Assembly (NCBI GenBank): GCA_030378005.1
Contig: JAUCGF010000132.1
Coordinates: forward strand, 1 to 34,179
Reading direction: 5' to 3'
Source of the DNA: Desulfococcaceae bacterium HSG9
GTDB lineage: Bacteria; Desulfobacterota; Desulfobacteria; Desulfobacterales; JAUCGF01
DNA length: 34,179 nucleotides
Shown here: positions 1-8,276 of the stretch, piece by piece
How the letters are laid out: each line of letters begins with the position of its first letter
Position numbering within the stretch: the first letter of the stretch is position 1
Made by a program: the position numbers and the translations under genes
The notes under the pieces: model-generated
Databases searched by the model: none
What the model was told of the DNA's origin: nothing
The model's input: only the letters and a program-made list of their open reading frames with translations

Positions 1-1
1 G

Positions 2-394
2 AAACAGCGAACCGTCGACACAGATCAAAGGGCCGAAAACCGCAAGTTCGGGAACGGATTGCAAGCTGACAGTTAAAATCTGTCCTTGAAAAACAGCTTT
101 GAAAAGCACCGGAGAAAATCTGTCGAAGGCTTCAATAAAAGCGGTGTATGATATCTGCTGTAAATTTAATTCCGGGGAGAGTGCTCCTTTGTTTAACAAA
201 GAGCAGATAAACACTTTCGCACCAGGAATGCTTTTCCTTAAAAAATAAAATATTAACTGACGAAAGAAAGCTTTGAAACTGAGTTTTTCATTATGATGCG
301 GTGTAAGCTTCAGGCTCTCCTCTTCGACTGAAGGCATAGCAGGTTCTAAAATTTTTTCAAAAACCGTATCGTTTTCATTTATATCATTTATCAT
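2..394 (-). CDS. IS4-like transposase, N-terminal part (runs off left edge)
   Basis: An open frame starts at an ATG (392-394) behind a clear AGGAGG ribosome binding site and stays open for 131 codons to the window edge, so only the N-terminal part is visible. The motif PHHNEKLSFKAFFRQLI near residues 32-48 resembles the start of DDE transposases of the broad IS4 group. CVDGSLF near residues 125-131 looks like the strand carrying the first catalytic aspartate (D127). The remaining catalytic residues lie outside the window. The element probably inserted into the left end of the neighbouring IS982 remnant, which has lost its N-terminal codons and left terminal repeat. The terminal repeat of this element was not identified. 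The family assignment is from motif memory. Confidence 0.65.
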   Translation of the reverse strand, partial: MINDINENDTVFEKILEPAMPSVEEESLKLTPHHNEKLSFKAFFRQLIFYFLRKSIPGAKVFICSLLNKGALSPELNLQQISYTAFIEAFDRFSPVLFKAVFQGQILTVSLQSVPELAVFGPLICVDGSLF

Positions 395-543
395 GCTCTG
401 TAATCCTCCTTTACGGATTAGGATATACAGATCATGAGGGGAGTGTCAAGAACTTTTCAATTTTTTATGAAATTGTCAGATATAATCAGGCATGATAATT
501 GCATTTGCAATAATCATTCCGTTCTTTTCTGAAAAACTATACC

Positions 544-1458
544 ATGTCGTTAAGCGTGATAATGACGATAATTATCCTATTTCATTCTTCTGACTATCGT
601 ACTTTCAAAAAATTTATACGGGCTTTATCATGGGATTTCATGGTAAAGCATTTCCTGATTCGGTCAGTTATAACCGCTTTATTGAATTGAAAGCGGCGGC
701 GCTGATTCCTCTTTGCTGTTACTTAAATCAGAGAAAAGGCAGGGTGACAGGTATCACTTTTGCCGATTCCACTTCAATCTGAGTCGGTGATAACCGGAGA
801 ATCCCTTCACATAAAGTCAGTAGATCGAAAAGTTTCATAAAATACTGGCAAATGGGATATTTAATATGAAAATGTAGGCTGGGTTGAGGAACGAAACCCA
901 GCATTAAAACTGGGAATAAGCTGGGTTTTGTTCCTCAACCCAGCCTACATGCTCCTTTTCGATCTACTGAAAGTATTTAAAAAATCAGCAAAGCGAGGTG
1001 AAAATTCAACAGGATGGTTTTACGGTTTCCAGCTCCATCTTATTATTAATGATCAGGGAGAACTCTCAGCTTTCTGATTAACCCCCGGCAATGTCGATGA
1101 TCGCTGACCGGTTCCCGATATGACCACCGACATATCAGGCAGACTTTTCGGAGACCGGGGATATATTTCCTGAAAACTTTTCGATGTGCTGTTCTGTAAC
1201 GATGTCCGGTTGATAACGAAAATCAGGAAAAACATGAAAAACTGACAGATGCCTGTCACAGACTGAATTTTACTTAGAAAAAGGGCTTTGATCGAAACAG
1301 TTGATGATCAGCTTAAAAATATCTCCCAGATTGAACATACCAGACATCGAAGCGTTACGAACTTCATGGTTAATATTGTCGCAGGCCTGACAGCTTATAC
1401 CAGGCGACCGAAAAAGCCGTCTCTTAATCTCAGTCCGATTTCTAACAATTGCAGCTGA
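544..1458 (+). pseudogene. IS982-family transposase remnant with six internal TGA codons and a palindromic insertion
   Basis: Translation in the plus frame gives recognisable IS982 transposase segments: SLSVIMTIIILFHSSDYRTF, FPDSVSYNRFIELKAAALIP, ADSTSI, GWFYGFQLHLIIND, LTPGNVDDR, GDRGYIS, LLRKRALIETVDDQLKN and IEHTRHRSVTNFMVNI. The N-terminus is missing. There is a one-base shift near the A-run around 605-615, and a 152-bp palindromic element splits the gene at the HKVFK motif. All six internal stops in the conserved frame are TGA: after TSI, in AF-stop-LTPGN, after DDR, after YIS, after MKN and before ILLRKRAL. A TCGAACTCA right terminal repeat, matching the second IS982 copy in this window, ends near 1489. 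The copy is certainly inactive as a whole. Confidence 0.8.
818..969. mobile_element. 152-bp nested palindromic MITE-like element with 5-bp target duplication
   Basis: Perfect 15-bp inverted ends (CAGTAGATCGAAAAG at 818-832 and its complement at 955-969) are flanked by AAAGT direct repeats at 813-817 and 970-974. Removing the element and one AAAGT restores the IS982 reading frame HKVFKK, so this is a genuine insertion. Inside it lies a second, stronger palindrome with 31-bp arms at 872-902 and 920-950 and a single mismatch, beginning ATGTAGGCTGGGTTGAGG. That inner sequence resembles a palindromic repeat I recall from many bacterial genomes. The whole would fold into a long cruciform or hairpin. 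It has no coding capacity, so any transposase would act in trans. Confidence 0.8.
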
Positions 1459-1481
1459 TTGCAGTTTGATTTATGTCGAAC

Positions 1482-1832
1482 TCACGTTAAATATGTTTCA
1501 TTGATTCTATTCACAAGAGATTCATTGCCAAAATTTCTGGCCAACTCATAAACTGCGAGATAAATTAAAGTTAAGGTTGTTAATCGTTGTTGACCGTCAA
1601 TGATTGTTAATTCACGTATTCCTGATGCCGAATAAACATCATCATGCACATAAACAATACTGCCTATGAAATGTGCATTCATTTTAGAAATTGTCCCAAT
1701 CTCTAAAATGTCATCAAGTAGCTGTTTGCATTGCAAATGAGACCAATCATAATTCCTTTGATAAACCGGAATGACAAATTGAGTGTCGCTTTGAGATAAA
1801 AATCGATTTAAATTTATTTCATTTGCTTTCAT
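1482..1832 (-). pseudogene. DUF262 (GmrSD-type) protein, N-terminal fragment cut by IS982
   Basis: The 116-residue frame begins with NLNRFLSQSDTQFVIPVYQR and contains IDGQQRLTTL at about residues 78-87. These are the hallmark elements of the DUF262 ParB-like nuclease domain found in GmrS/GmrSD-type modification-dependent restriction enzymes, which normally run to about 500-600 residues. Here the frame ends in the right terminal repeat of the IS982 remnant: the last codon and the TGA stop (1482-1484) lie within the repeat sequence. The rest of the gene is not found on the other side of the element. No strong ribosome binding site precedes the ATG. It is a remnant of a defence-type gene. Confidence 0.7.
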
Positions 1833-1958
1833 GTTATTTTCTGCAAGATGCTAACCAGTTATCATCCGGTTTTTTTCGGCTAATATGAAATTTCACATAT
1901 TAGCGGACTTGCGCCTTTATTTAATGATTCAGTGATTCATTGTCAGCACTACCAAAAC

Positions 1959-2411
1959 TTAAATATCTAACTCAAGATTGATCATATCGCCCTTCTGGAA
2001 ACCCAAACTGTTAAAAAAGTTCAAGAGATTCGGGTCACGCCGCTTTACAAAGGTGATGATGGTGTCAACACCTGCTTTCTTCAGGTTACTCGTCATTTCC
2101 GTGAACAGGGTTTTGGCGATGCCCTTTCTTTGAAAGGTCGGGTCAACGCCAATGGTGTCAATCCATCCGATATTTTCCGGAACGCCATATTCCCACCTGC
2201 TTACGCCGCCGATAATAAAACCGATCACCTTGCCATCTGATTCAGCGACCAGAGAGGAAATCTGCGAGCGTTTTCCCACCAACTCAAACTTCATTTCCCA
2301 ATATTCGGGTCTTGGTTTACCCAGAACCTTGATGTCTATTTCAACTACCCGGTCAATATCCGCGGGAGCCATTGTTCGAATAACAGGTGTGCCGGAAGAA
2401 CTTTTACTCAT
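1959..2411 (-). CDS. GNAT-family N-acetyltransferase
   Basis: A protein of 150 residues of the GNAT fold, which transfers acetyl groups from acetyl-CoA to an amine. Motif A is visible at residues 87-103: IGVDPTFQRKGIAKTLF, with the Q-R-K-G-I-A pyrophosphate-binding loop. The C-terminal FFNSLGFQKGDMINLELDI is the usual beta6-beta7 end (RimI-like). The substrate cannot be predicted. The ATG is preceded by a strong GGAGG site. It starts 24 bp after the stop of the DUF3795 gene and is probably the last gene of the minus-strand operon that begins with the etf genes. Full length for the family. Confidence 0.85.
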   Translation of the reverse strand: MSKSSSGTPVIRTMAPADIDRVVEIDIKVLGKPRPEYWEMKFELVGKRSQISSLVAESDGKVIGFIIGGVSRWEYGVPENIGWIDTIGVDPTFQRKGIAKTLFTEMTSNLKKAGVDTIITFVKRRDPNLLNFFNSLGFQKGDMINLELDI

Positions 2412-2435
2412 ATTGCCCTCCTTTTTTGAATTTAT

Positions 2436-2927
2436 CTAATCCAAATCCAGTTTGCCATGACATTTGTTGCATTGAACAGCGCCTCGAAATACTTTGTTGC
2501 CGCATTCGGGGCAAATATAGCGAGCTTCTTCGTCCTGAATCCATTTTTCTGTACCAACCTCGCGCCTGTACGGAACTGCGCGTAAAATAACTTTTTTCCC
2601 GACAGCCATGGGGAAATTATCAATATGCTCGCAGGGAAATTCCTCGCACCGATGGCATCCGGAATAGCCTTTTTCAGTAGCGCATTCTCGGATTGAACAC
2701 TGTTGGCAATGGAAAAAACGGTCATCAGACAGGCATCCCTGACACCGAATATCTTCCGCCGTAAGATTTTCACAGCCAGGAAGGGCTCCTTTGCCCGGGA
2801 CTTTTCCCTTGTAAAGATTCGCCAACCCTTGCTTGAATTTGTCGTTATTGTCGCGGTGCGCAATGTGAATGGCGCATACTCCGCAGTAAAGGCCGCATGG
2901 TGAAACAAAATCGGGATTTATCTTCAT
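2436..2927 (-). CDS. DUF3795 cysteine-rich zinc-binding protein
   Basis: A protein of 163 residues. The N-terminal part shows the DUF3795 pattern: CGLYCGVC at residues 11-18, CQGC at 62-65, C74/C77/C82, and CHRCEEFPC at 91-99. A C-terminal zinc ribbon follows (CPEC at 139-142, CNKC at 153-156). DUF3795 proteins are small cysteine-rich proteins of unproven function; metal binding is inferred from the cysteine spacing. The gene begins 28 bp after the membrane oxidoreductase stop and is followed after 24 bp by the acetyltransferase, so the three genes are probably co-transcribed. A TAAGGAA sequence lies upstream of the ATG. A second frame overlaps almost the whole gene but lacks any family pattern. 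Confidence 0.8.
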   Translation of the reverse strand: MKINPDFVSPCGLYCGVCAIHIAHRDNNDKFKQGLANLYKGKVPGKGALPGCENLTAEDIRCQGCLSDDRFFHCQQCSIRECATEKGYSGCHRCEEFPCEHIDNFPMAVGKKVILRAVPYRREVGTEKWIQDEEARYICPECGNKVFRGAVQCNKCHGKLDLD

Positions 2928-2955
2928 ATCTAAATTCCTTAATTATAAACCATGT

Positions 2956-5064
2956 TTACGCCATATTATCAGCAACAAGTTCAGCGATATCCAATGTCTT
3001 GATTTCCTCTTCTTTACCGAGGTCTTTCATACCATCTTCGAGCATGGTTAAGCAGAACGGGCAACCTACGGCCACATTCGATGCCTTCTGTTCGACGATT
3101 TCTTCGGCCCGTTCCAGGTTGATTCTTTTGCCAATGGTCTCTTCCATCCACATTCTTCCCCCGCCGGCACCGCAACAAAAACTTTCCCGGCCATGTCGGT
3201 CGAGTTCTTTGAGTCCGTCTTTTGACATAGACTGCAAAATTGATCTGGGTTGGTCATAAACCGAATTGTAGCGCCCCAAATAGCAGGGATCGTGGTATGT
3301 CAGAGAACCTTGAAAAGATTTGTTTAAGGTTATTTTGCCTGTTTTTATAAGCTGTTCAATGAACTCGGTATGATGGATGACTTCGTAATTTCCACCCATT
3401 TGCGGATATTCATGCTTCAGTGTGTTGAGACAATGGGGGCATGCTGCGATAATTTTTTTAACCTTGTAATTGTTCAGGGTTTCGATATTTTCCTGAGCTG
3501 TCATTTGGTACAACATCTCATTGCCTGCACGTCTGGCAAAATCTCCGGTACATTTTTCTTCCTTACCGAGGATTGCGAAGTTCACACCGGCTTTTTGCAG
3601 GATTTTGATAAGGCTGACAGATACTTTTTTGGCTCGATCATCAAACGAACCGGCGCATCCGACCCAGAGTAAATAATCGACATCAGCGTCATCCGCCATT
3701 TTTTTAACATCCAGCCCGTCAGCCCAATCGGCGCGTTGATCATACCCAATTCCCCAGGGATTGCCGTTGCGCTCAAGCCCTTTAAGAGCCGTGTTCAGCT
3801 CTTGGGGATAAACTCCGGCCATCAAGGTCTGGCCCTGCCGCATGGCCATGATGCGAGGAATATGTTCGATAGTCACCGGGCAAACTTCTTCACAGGCGCG
3901 GCAGGTGGTGCAGGCCCAAAGCGTGTCTTCGGCGATCACATCACCGATAAGTTGTTTTTCGCTATTAAGCTCCATCATTTCCGCTTTGATTTTATCAATC
4001 TGCTCCGGGTCACCGTCTAATTTGATGCCAGCAGATAACTCCGCTCTTTTGATAATATTATCCGCATTATCTGATAATTCTGATTTCAGCTTATCATTGA
4101 AGTCATGTAAATTTAACGGTTTGTCAGTGGTGTAAGCAGGGCAGACTTCTTTGCACCGGCCGCACTCGGTGCAGGTGTAAAGATCCAATCCCTGTTTCCA
4201 GTTAAGTTGATGAATGTGATTGATTCCCAGTGATTCATCTTCCCAGACCGATTCATCTTCCAAATCCAGAAGTTCAGTTTTTTCATGGGGATATCCCAAG
4301 CTCTTTAGAAACACATTGGGAAGTGCAGTGATGACATGAAAGTGTTTTCCCAAAGGCAGGAGATTAAGAAAAGTCAATTGGGTGATTACATGTAGCCAGA
4401 ACATACCGACCATGATTATGTTGATGGTATCAGCGCTCATCCAGGATATGAGAGTGCCTGCCACAACCGAAAAAGGTGTCCAGAGAAACTCACAGCCATA
4501 CTGCGGATTATTAAAAAAATGAAGTTGCTCCGGGTTATTATGCAGCATAATCAAGTTATACCGGGCGCCATCGTACAAGAGATCGGAAATCATTAAAATT
4601 CCAATCATGCCCAAAACAAGATACGCTTCCCACGTATTGTGCAGCCGTTCCGGTTTAAGAAGCAGTCGGCGATAGCCGGCGTAACAGACCGCCGCTAAAA
4701 CGATTGCTTCCATGATGTCTTTCAGGGCGATATAAAAATACCCTAAGATAAAATTATCGCCCAAAAAAGGCAGATGGCAACCTTTTACAAATCCTTCTCC
4801 ATATATATTCAGGCTGCGGATTAACAGAACACAGAAGCCCCAGAAAATTAATGCGTGCATTAACCCTGAGGCGCGCTCTTTTTGCCTTCCTACCAGGCGT
4901 TTCTGGCCAAATGCTATAATCACCAGATTTTTAATTCGTTCTTTGATATGATTGGCTCGATCTGTAGGTTCAAGCGCCATCAGCAATAAAATTTTATGAT
5001 ACATGGTGCGGCCGAAAAGTGTCAGGCCGACAACTATCAGTAAAGACATTAAAAGGGGATTCAT
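2956..5064 (-). CDS. Membrane Fe-S oxidoreductase, ETF:menaquinone oxidoreductase (EMO)/HdrD-like
   Basis: A protein of 702 residues. Residues 1-250 form a NarI-like membrane part of several hydrophobic helices, with conserved histidines in FWLHVITQL (H225) and LGKHFHV (H241, H243), likely haem b ligands. Two [4Fe-4S] motifs follow: C298/C301/C304/C308 and C385/C388/C391/C395. Two CCG-type HdrB/D domains come next: C470, C504, C542 and C545, then C594, C630-C631, C668 and C671. This architecture matches the EMO family that passes electrons from reduced ETF to menaquinone in anaerobes oxidising acyl-CoAs. The encoded etfB and etfA upstream fit that role. The gene follows them but is separated by an inserted Rpn nuclease gene. 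GAGGT precedes the ATG. HdrD-like reductases of other function are the alternative, made less likely by the etf context. Confidence 0.85.
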   Translation of the reverse strand: MNPLLMSLLIVVGLTLFGRTMYHKILLLMALEPTDRANHIKERIKNLVIIAFGQKRLVGRQKERASGLMHALIFWGFCVLLIRSLNIYGEGFVKGCHLPFLGDNFILGYFYIALKDIMEAIVLAAVCYAGYRRLLLKPERLHNTWEAYLVLGMIGILMISDLLYDGARYNLIMLHNNPEQLHFFNNPQYGCEFLWTPFSVVAGTLISWMSADTINIIMVGMFWLHVITQLTFLNLLPLGKHFHVITALPNVFLKSLGYPHEKTELLDLEDESVWEDESLGINHIHQLNWKQGLDLYTCTECGRCKEVCPAYTTDKPLNLHDFNDKLKSELSDNADNIIKRAELSAGIKLDGDPEQIDKIKAEMMELNSEKQLIGDVIAEDTLWACTTCRACEEVCPVTIEHIPRIMAMRQGQTLMAGVYPQELNTALKGLERNGNPWGIGYDQRADWADGLDVKKMADDADVDYLLWVGCAGSFDDRAKKVSVSLIKILQKAGVNFAILGKEEKCTGDFARRAGNEMLYQMTAQENIETLNNYKVKKIIAACPHCLNTLKHEYPQMGGNYEVIHHTEFIEQLIKTGKITLNKSFQGSLTYHDPCYLGRYNSVYDQPRSILQSMSKDGLKELDRHGRESFCCGAGGGRMWMEETIGKRINLERAEEIVEQKASNVAVGCPFCLTMLEDGMKDLGKEEEIKTLDIAELVADNMA

Positions 5065-5145
5065 TAGTACCTCATCTATTTAAATAGTAAATTAAAAATC
5101 ATAAATAAATTACAAACAAAATACAAAATCAATAAAATGGTTCCT

Positions 5146-5442
5146 TCAAGTATTACCACATTTTAACGATTGATGCAGCTCCCGGACTTCTTCCGACGTC
5201 AGTCCTGTTGCTTGTGCGATTTGCTCCAAGGTCAGCACATTAAACGAAAGAAGGTTTTTAGCTGTTTTTGTTGCTTTTTTCAGACTGCCTTCTATTTTAC
5301 CTTCTATTTTACCTTCTATTTTACCTTCTATTCTGCCTTTTTTTATACCTTTTTCCATACCGATTCTCTCGGCAGTTGTGACATATCGCATCTTCTCTTC
5401 CTCTTCAAATTCCATGATTTTCGGAGATTCAGGCATTACCAC
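5146..5442 (-). pseudogene. Duplicated C-terminal fragment of the Rpn-family nuclease gene
   Basis: A 98-residue frame that repeats the C-terminal region of the Rpn gene next to it: EFEEEEKMRYVTTAERIGM, a run of K-I-E-G units, then NLLSFNVLTLEQIAQATGL and a KCGNT end matching KCGNA. At the DNA level 5152-5420 is a diverged tandem copy of 5435-5715. The catalytic PD-(D/E)XK part is absent, so it cannot be a nuclease. Its start codon is created by junction sequence and no ribosome binding site is obvious. It has four EG units in the repeat tract where the parent has five, so the two copies also differ in 12-bp repeat number. It could be translated as a stand-alone coiled or collagen-like tail, but is most simply duplication debris. 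Confidence 0.7.
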
Positions 5443-5715
5443 ATTTTAACGATTTATGTAACTCACGGACTTCCTCCGGTGTCAGCCCCGTTGCTTGTGC
5501 GATTTGCTCCAAGGTCAGCACATTAAACGAAAGAAGGTTCTTAGCTGTTTTTGTTGCTTTTTTCAGACTGCCTTCTATTTCACCTTCTATTTTGCCTTCT
5601 ATTTTGCCTTCCGTTCTGCCTTCCATTCTGCCCTTTTTTATGCCTTTTTCCATACCGATTCTCTCGGCAGTTGTGACATATCGCATCTTTTCTTCCTCCT
5701 CAAATTCCATGATTT
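5152..5715. repeat. Tandem duplication of the Rpn gene 3' end with internal 12-bp repeats
   Basis: Two direct copies lie at 5152-5420 and 5435-5715. The offset is 283 bp at one end and 295 bp at the other, the 12-bp difference matching one unit of the internal tract. Within each copy a 12-bp unit (CCTTCTATTTTA on the plus strand, encoding K/R-x-E-G on the minus strand) is repeated four to five times, near 5288-5338 and 5573-5632. The divergence between copies shows the duplication is not recent. Confidence 0.85.
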
Positions 5716-6331
5716 CCTGATGATATGCGTCTTCCAGTTCTATCGGCAGCAGCATTATCCAGTCAATAAAACGGTACAGATTTATAATATCCTGCTTTTC
5801 AAAACCACGCCTGTAAAGATTTTTTGTCAGTTCCGTTTTCCACCATTTCCGGGTGCTGTCATCGTCCTTTGTCTCCATGGTTTTCAGATGTGCCATGACA
5901 ACGACGGCAAAGGGGTTGTCCGACTTTTCCAGTTTTTCCCATTTTGCCCTGTATTCCAGAATTTTGACAATCGGAAAACGAAATACGGTCAGACATCCCC
6001 ACAGCTTGTCAAGGTAAACCGAGGCATACCAATCCGGATTGTCATCCGCAAGCACGGCAAGACTTACGGCAGTACGCTTGTAAAGATCACGGATGCGGTA
6101 ATTGTAAATAAAAGTTCTCTCTGGAAAACCTGTTTCCTTCTGAGCCTGAATTTCCACATGCGTCATCACCCAAGTTTCATCCCCGTTTTTCTTCCGCACC
6201 CGGAACAGCCTATCTGCAAAGCGTTGTCCCGTCTCAGCTTCCCGAATTATCTGCCGAAGTTCCTTGTCCGCGGCTTGATAGCCCGCTGTCCAGTCAATTT
6301 CCTTTGAAATCTTCGGGAAAAAGAACTGCAT
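5429..6331 (-). CDS. Rpn-family recombination-promoting nuclease/putative transposase
   Basis: A protein of 300 residues from the first ATG. It shows the Rpn/PD-(D/E)XK layout: a nuclease core with VMTHVEIQAQKE near residues 55-66 (the E-x-Q catalytic strand), a helical middle, then a charged C-terminal tail with repeated EG units and the LTLEQIAQATGLTPEEV helix pair. Relatives normally start about 20 residues earlier with a KRDDYDSPWKDILGEYFE-like segment. That sequence is present in frame upstream, from an ATT codon at 6398-6400 preceded by AAGGAG at good distance. The real start may therefore be ATT at 6400, giving 323 residues. The gene lies between etfA and the membrane oxidoreductase, breaking an otherwise logical operon. 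Its 3' end is tandemly duplicated. Confidence 0.8.
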   Translation of the reverse strand: MQFFFPKISKEIDWTAGYQAADKELRQIIREAETGQRFADRLFRVRKKNGDETWVMTHVEIQAQKETGFPERTFIYNYRIRDLYKRTAVSLAVLADDNPDWYASVYLDKLWGCLTVFRFPIVKILEYRAKWEKLEKSDNPFAVVVMAHLKTMETKDDDSTRKWWKTELTKNLYRRGFEKQDIINLYRFIDWIMLLPIELEDAYHQEIMEFEEEEKMRYVTTAERIGMEKGIKKGRMEGRTEGKIEGKIEGEIEGSLKKATKTAKNLLSFNVLTLEQIAQATGLTPEEVRELHKSLKCGNA

Positions 6332-6420
6332 AAACTGTTCAAAATATTCACCCAGTATATCTTTCCACGGGCTGTCATAATCGTCACGTTTTGGTAAAAT
6401 ATGGTTTCTCCTTCAAAATA

Positions 6421-7380
6421 CTAACTTCTGATTTTCTTGATCTCTTCGCGTAGAATCGGAACCACCTCGAACAGGTCTCCGACGATTCCATAGTCAGCCA
6501 CATTGAAGATAGGAGATTCCGGGTCTTTATTCACCGCCAAAATCACTTTTGAGCCGGTCATTCCGGCAAGGTGCTGAATGGCTCCGGAGATACCGATTGC
6601 CATATAAAGAGTGGGTGCCACGATTTTTCCGGTTTGCCCGACTTGCTTATTATGGGCCATGAAACCGCCATCCACCATGGCGCGGGAAGAGCCAAAACCG
6701 GCGCTCAAATCGTCAGCCAGTTCTTTCACAAGATCGACGCCGGCCTGATCCTTCGCGCCTCGTCCTACTGAGATGACGACATCGGCATCGGCAAGATCGA
6801 TTTCACCGCTTGCGTCTGTCAGGATTTCTTTGATAACAGCTTTCAAATCGGCTGCCGGAATTGACAGCTTGACAACGTTTTCGGTTCCTGTGATTCCTTC
6901 CGCAGCTTCAAACGCGCCCGCTCTGACAACTGCCACTAATTGTTCGGTGTTGATTTTAACGCGCTGCATCACTTTGTTTGTGATGGCCGGTCTGATGACT
7001 TCGATTTGATCACCTTCCAGTATCACGTCGGTAATTTCGGTGGCACATGCGGCATCCAATTGAGCGGCAACCCTTGGGGCGACGGCTTTGCCGTTTTCGG
7101 AAAAAGCGAACCAAATCAGATTGGCGCCAAATTGTTTGGCCGCATCCACGACACAGGAAGCGTAAGGGCCGGCCGAAAACAGTTCAAGACCGGGATCGTC
7201 CGCGATGTATTGTGTATCTGACCCCGCATTTACCAAATCGGGGGTTAGAGATTCGATATTACTGCCAATCGCTGCCACTGCTGTTTCTGCGCCGATAGCT
7301 TTGGCTTTTGATAAAAGTTCGGCTGTGCCACCTTTGAGCATACCTTGTTTGATGTCTGCAATTACGAGTACTTTAGCCAT
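6421..7380 (-). CDS. etfA: Electron transfer flavoprotein alpha subunit
   Basis: A protein of 319 residues, full family length. The C-terminal FAD-binding domain is clear: SVGRGAK at 204-210, GSSRAMVDGG at 230-239, VGQTGK at 247-252, YMAIGISGAIQHLAGM at 259-274 and NKD at 284-286. It forms a heterodimer with EtfB in the cytoplasm, carrying electrons from acyl-CoA or related dehydrogenases to a membrane oxidoreductase, probably the EMO-like protein encoded downstream. AAGGAA precedes the ATG. It begins 54 bp after the etfB stop in the same operon. Whether the pair is bifurcating cannot be decided from sequence alone, but the EMO-like partner suggests a simple electron carrier. Confidence 0.93.
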   Translation of the reverse strand: MAKVLVIADIKQGMLKGGTAELLSKAKAIGAETAVAAIGSNIESLTPDLVNAGSDTQYIADDPGLELFSAGPYASCVVDAAKQFGANLIWFAFSENGKAVAPRVAAQLDAACATEITDVILEGDQIEVIRPAITNKVMQRVKINTEQLVAVVRAGAFEAAEGITGTENVVKLSIPAADLKAVIKEILTDASGEIDLADADVVISVGRGAKDQAGVDLVKELADDLSAGFGSSRAMVDGGFMAHNKQVGQTGKIVAPTLYMAIGISGAIQHLAGMTGSKVILAVNKDPESPIFNVADYGIVGDLFEVVPILREEIKKIRS

Positions 7381-7434
7381 GATATTGATTTCCTTGTATG
7401 TTTCCGGTTAATGTCTGATGATAGTTTGAACTTG

Positions 7435-8217
7435 TTATATTACTTTAGCTTCATTCGCCAAAAGAGCGACGACCTGAGCGGTGATTTCGGCAGCATCGCC
7501 TTCAAATTTCTGCCCGCTCTTACGCGATTCCGATGCCATAAATTCAGCAATTTCCGATTTAGGCGCAGCGGCTCCGATTTCATCAGATGAAGTTCCCAGG
7601 GCTGCCAGATCCATTGTCTTGATTTTCTTTCTCTTGGCCATCATAATGCCGCGCATTTGGGGCAGCCGCGGTTCATTAATGCTGACATCAACCGCAATCA
7701 CAGCAGGCAACGCAAGTTCTATGATTTCGGTTCCGGCATCACCAGATCGGGAGACTTTGATGTGTTGGTCGTCTGTCACTTCCAAGTCAATCACATTACT
7801 GACGCACGGCAATCCCAAATATTCCGCCAAAATAATTCCGGTTTGGCCGCTATCGGTATCCTGGGATTGCTTACCGGTGATAATGAGATCATAGTCGCCT
7901 TTTTCATAAACCTTTTGCAACACTTTGGCGTAGATCGATGAATCCGCCTTGGTAAGTGCCGGGTCATCAATATGAATTCCATTTTCAATTCCCATGGCAT
8001 AGCATCTGCGAATCATATCGGTGCAGTCTCCGCCGCCGATGCTCACCAACGTCGTTTCCGCACCGTTATTTTCCTTGAGTCGGACAGAGGTTTCCACCGC
8101 GTTTTCATCCCAGGCATTAATAACATATTGCAGCCCGTCTTCAACAATGGCACCATCCTTCACATGCATGTTCAATTCCACATCAACCACTTTTTTTACT
8201 GTTGTGAGAATTTTCAA
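7435..8217 (-). CDS. etfB: Electron transfer flavoprotein beta subunit
   Basis: A protein of 260 residues. Diagnostic features are INAWDENAVETSVRLKE near residues 33-49, the nucleotide-binding segment TGKQSQDTDSGQTGIILA at 114-131, and the recognition-loop region RLPQMRGIMMAKRKKI near 184-199. The start is a TTG (8215-8217) with AGGAGG five bases upstream. The nearby ATG leads straight into a stop, so TTG is well supported. It partners EtfA, encoded next in the operon. The 59-bp gap after fdhD allows either a separate promoter or read-through from it. Confidence 0.93.
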   Translation of the reverse strand: MKILTTVKKVVDVELNMHVKDGAIVEDGLQYVINAWDENAVETSVRLKENNGAETTLVSIGGGDCTDMIRRCYAMGIENGIHIDDPALTKADSSIYAKVLQKVYEKGDYDLIITGKQSQDTDSGQTGIILAEYLGLPCVSNVIDLEVTDDQHIKVSRSGDAGTEIIELALPAVIAVDVSINEPRLPQMRGIMMAKRKKIKTMDLAALGTSSDEIGAAAPKSEIAEFMASESRKSGQKFEGDAAEITAQVVALLANEAKVI

Positions 8218-8276
8218 ATCATCCTCCTAATTTATTGTTTCTCAGTTCGGTTGTTTTCGGTAAATTTTACCGGGTT

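Noticed and set aside
1053..1259. Minus-strand 68-codon frame in the IS982 remnant
   Set aside because: The plus strand encodes recognisable transposase here; the reverse frame is a shadow.
2432..2908. 158-codon minus-strand frame overlapping the DUF3795 gene
   Set aside because: It is in a different frame from the cysteine-patterned DUF3795 protein and has no recognisable domain.
5495..6307. 270-codon plus-strand frame with repeated Phe/Tyr/Thr tract
   Set aside because: It is antisense to the Rpn gene; the repeats mirror the EG-encoding units and there is no family match or ribosome binding site.
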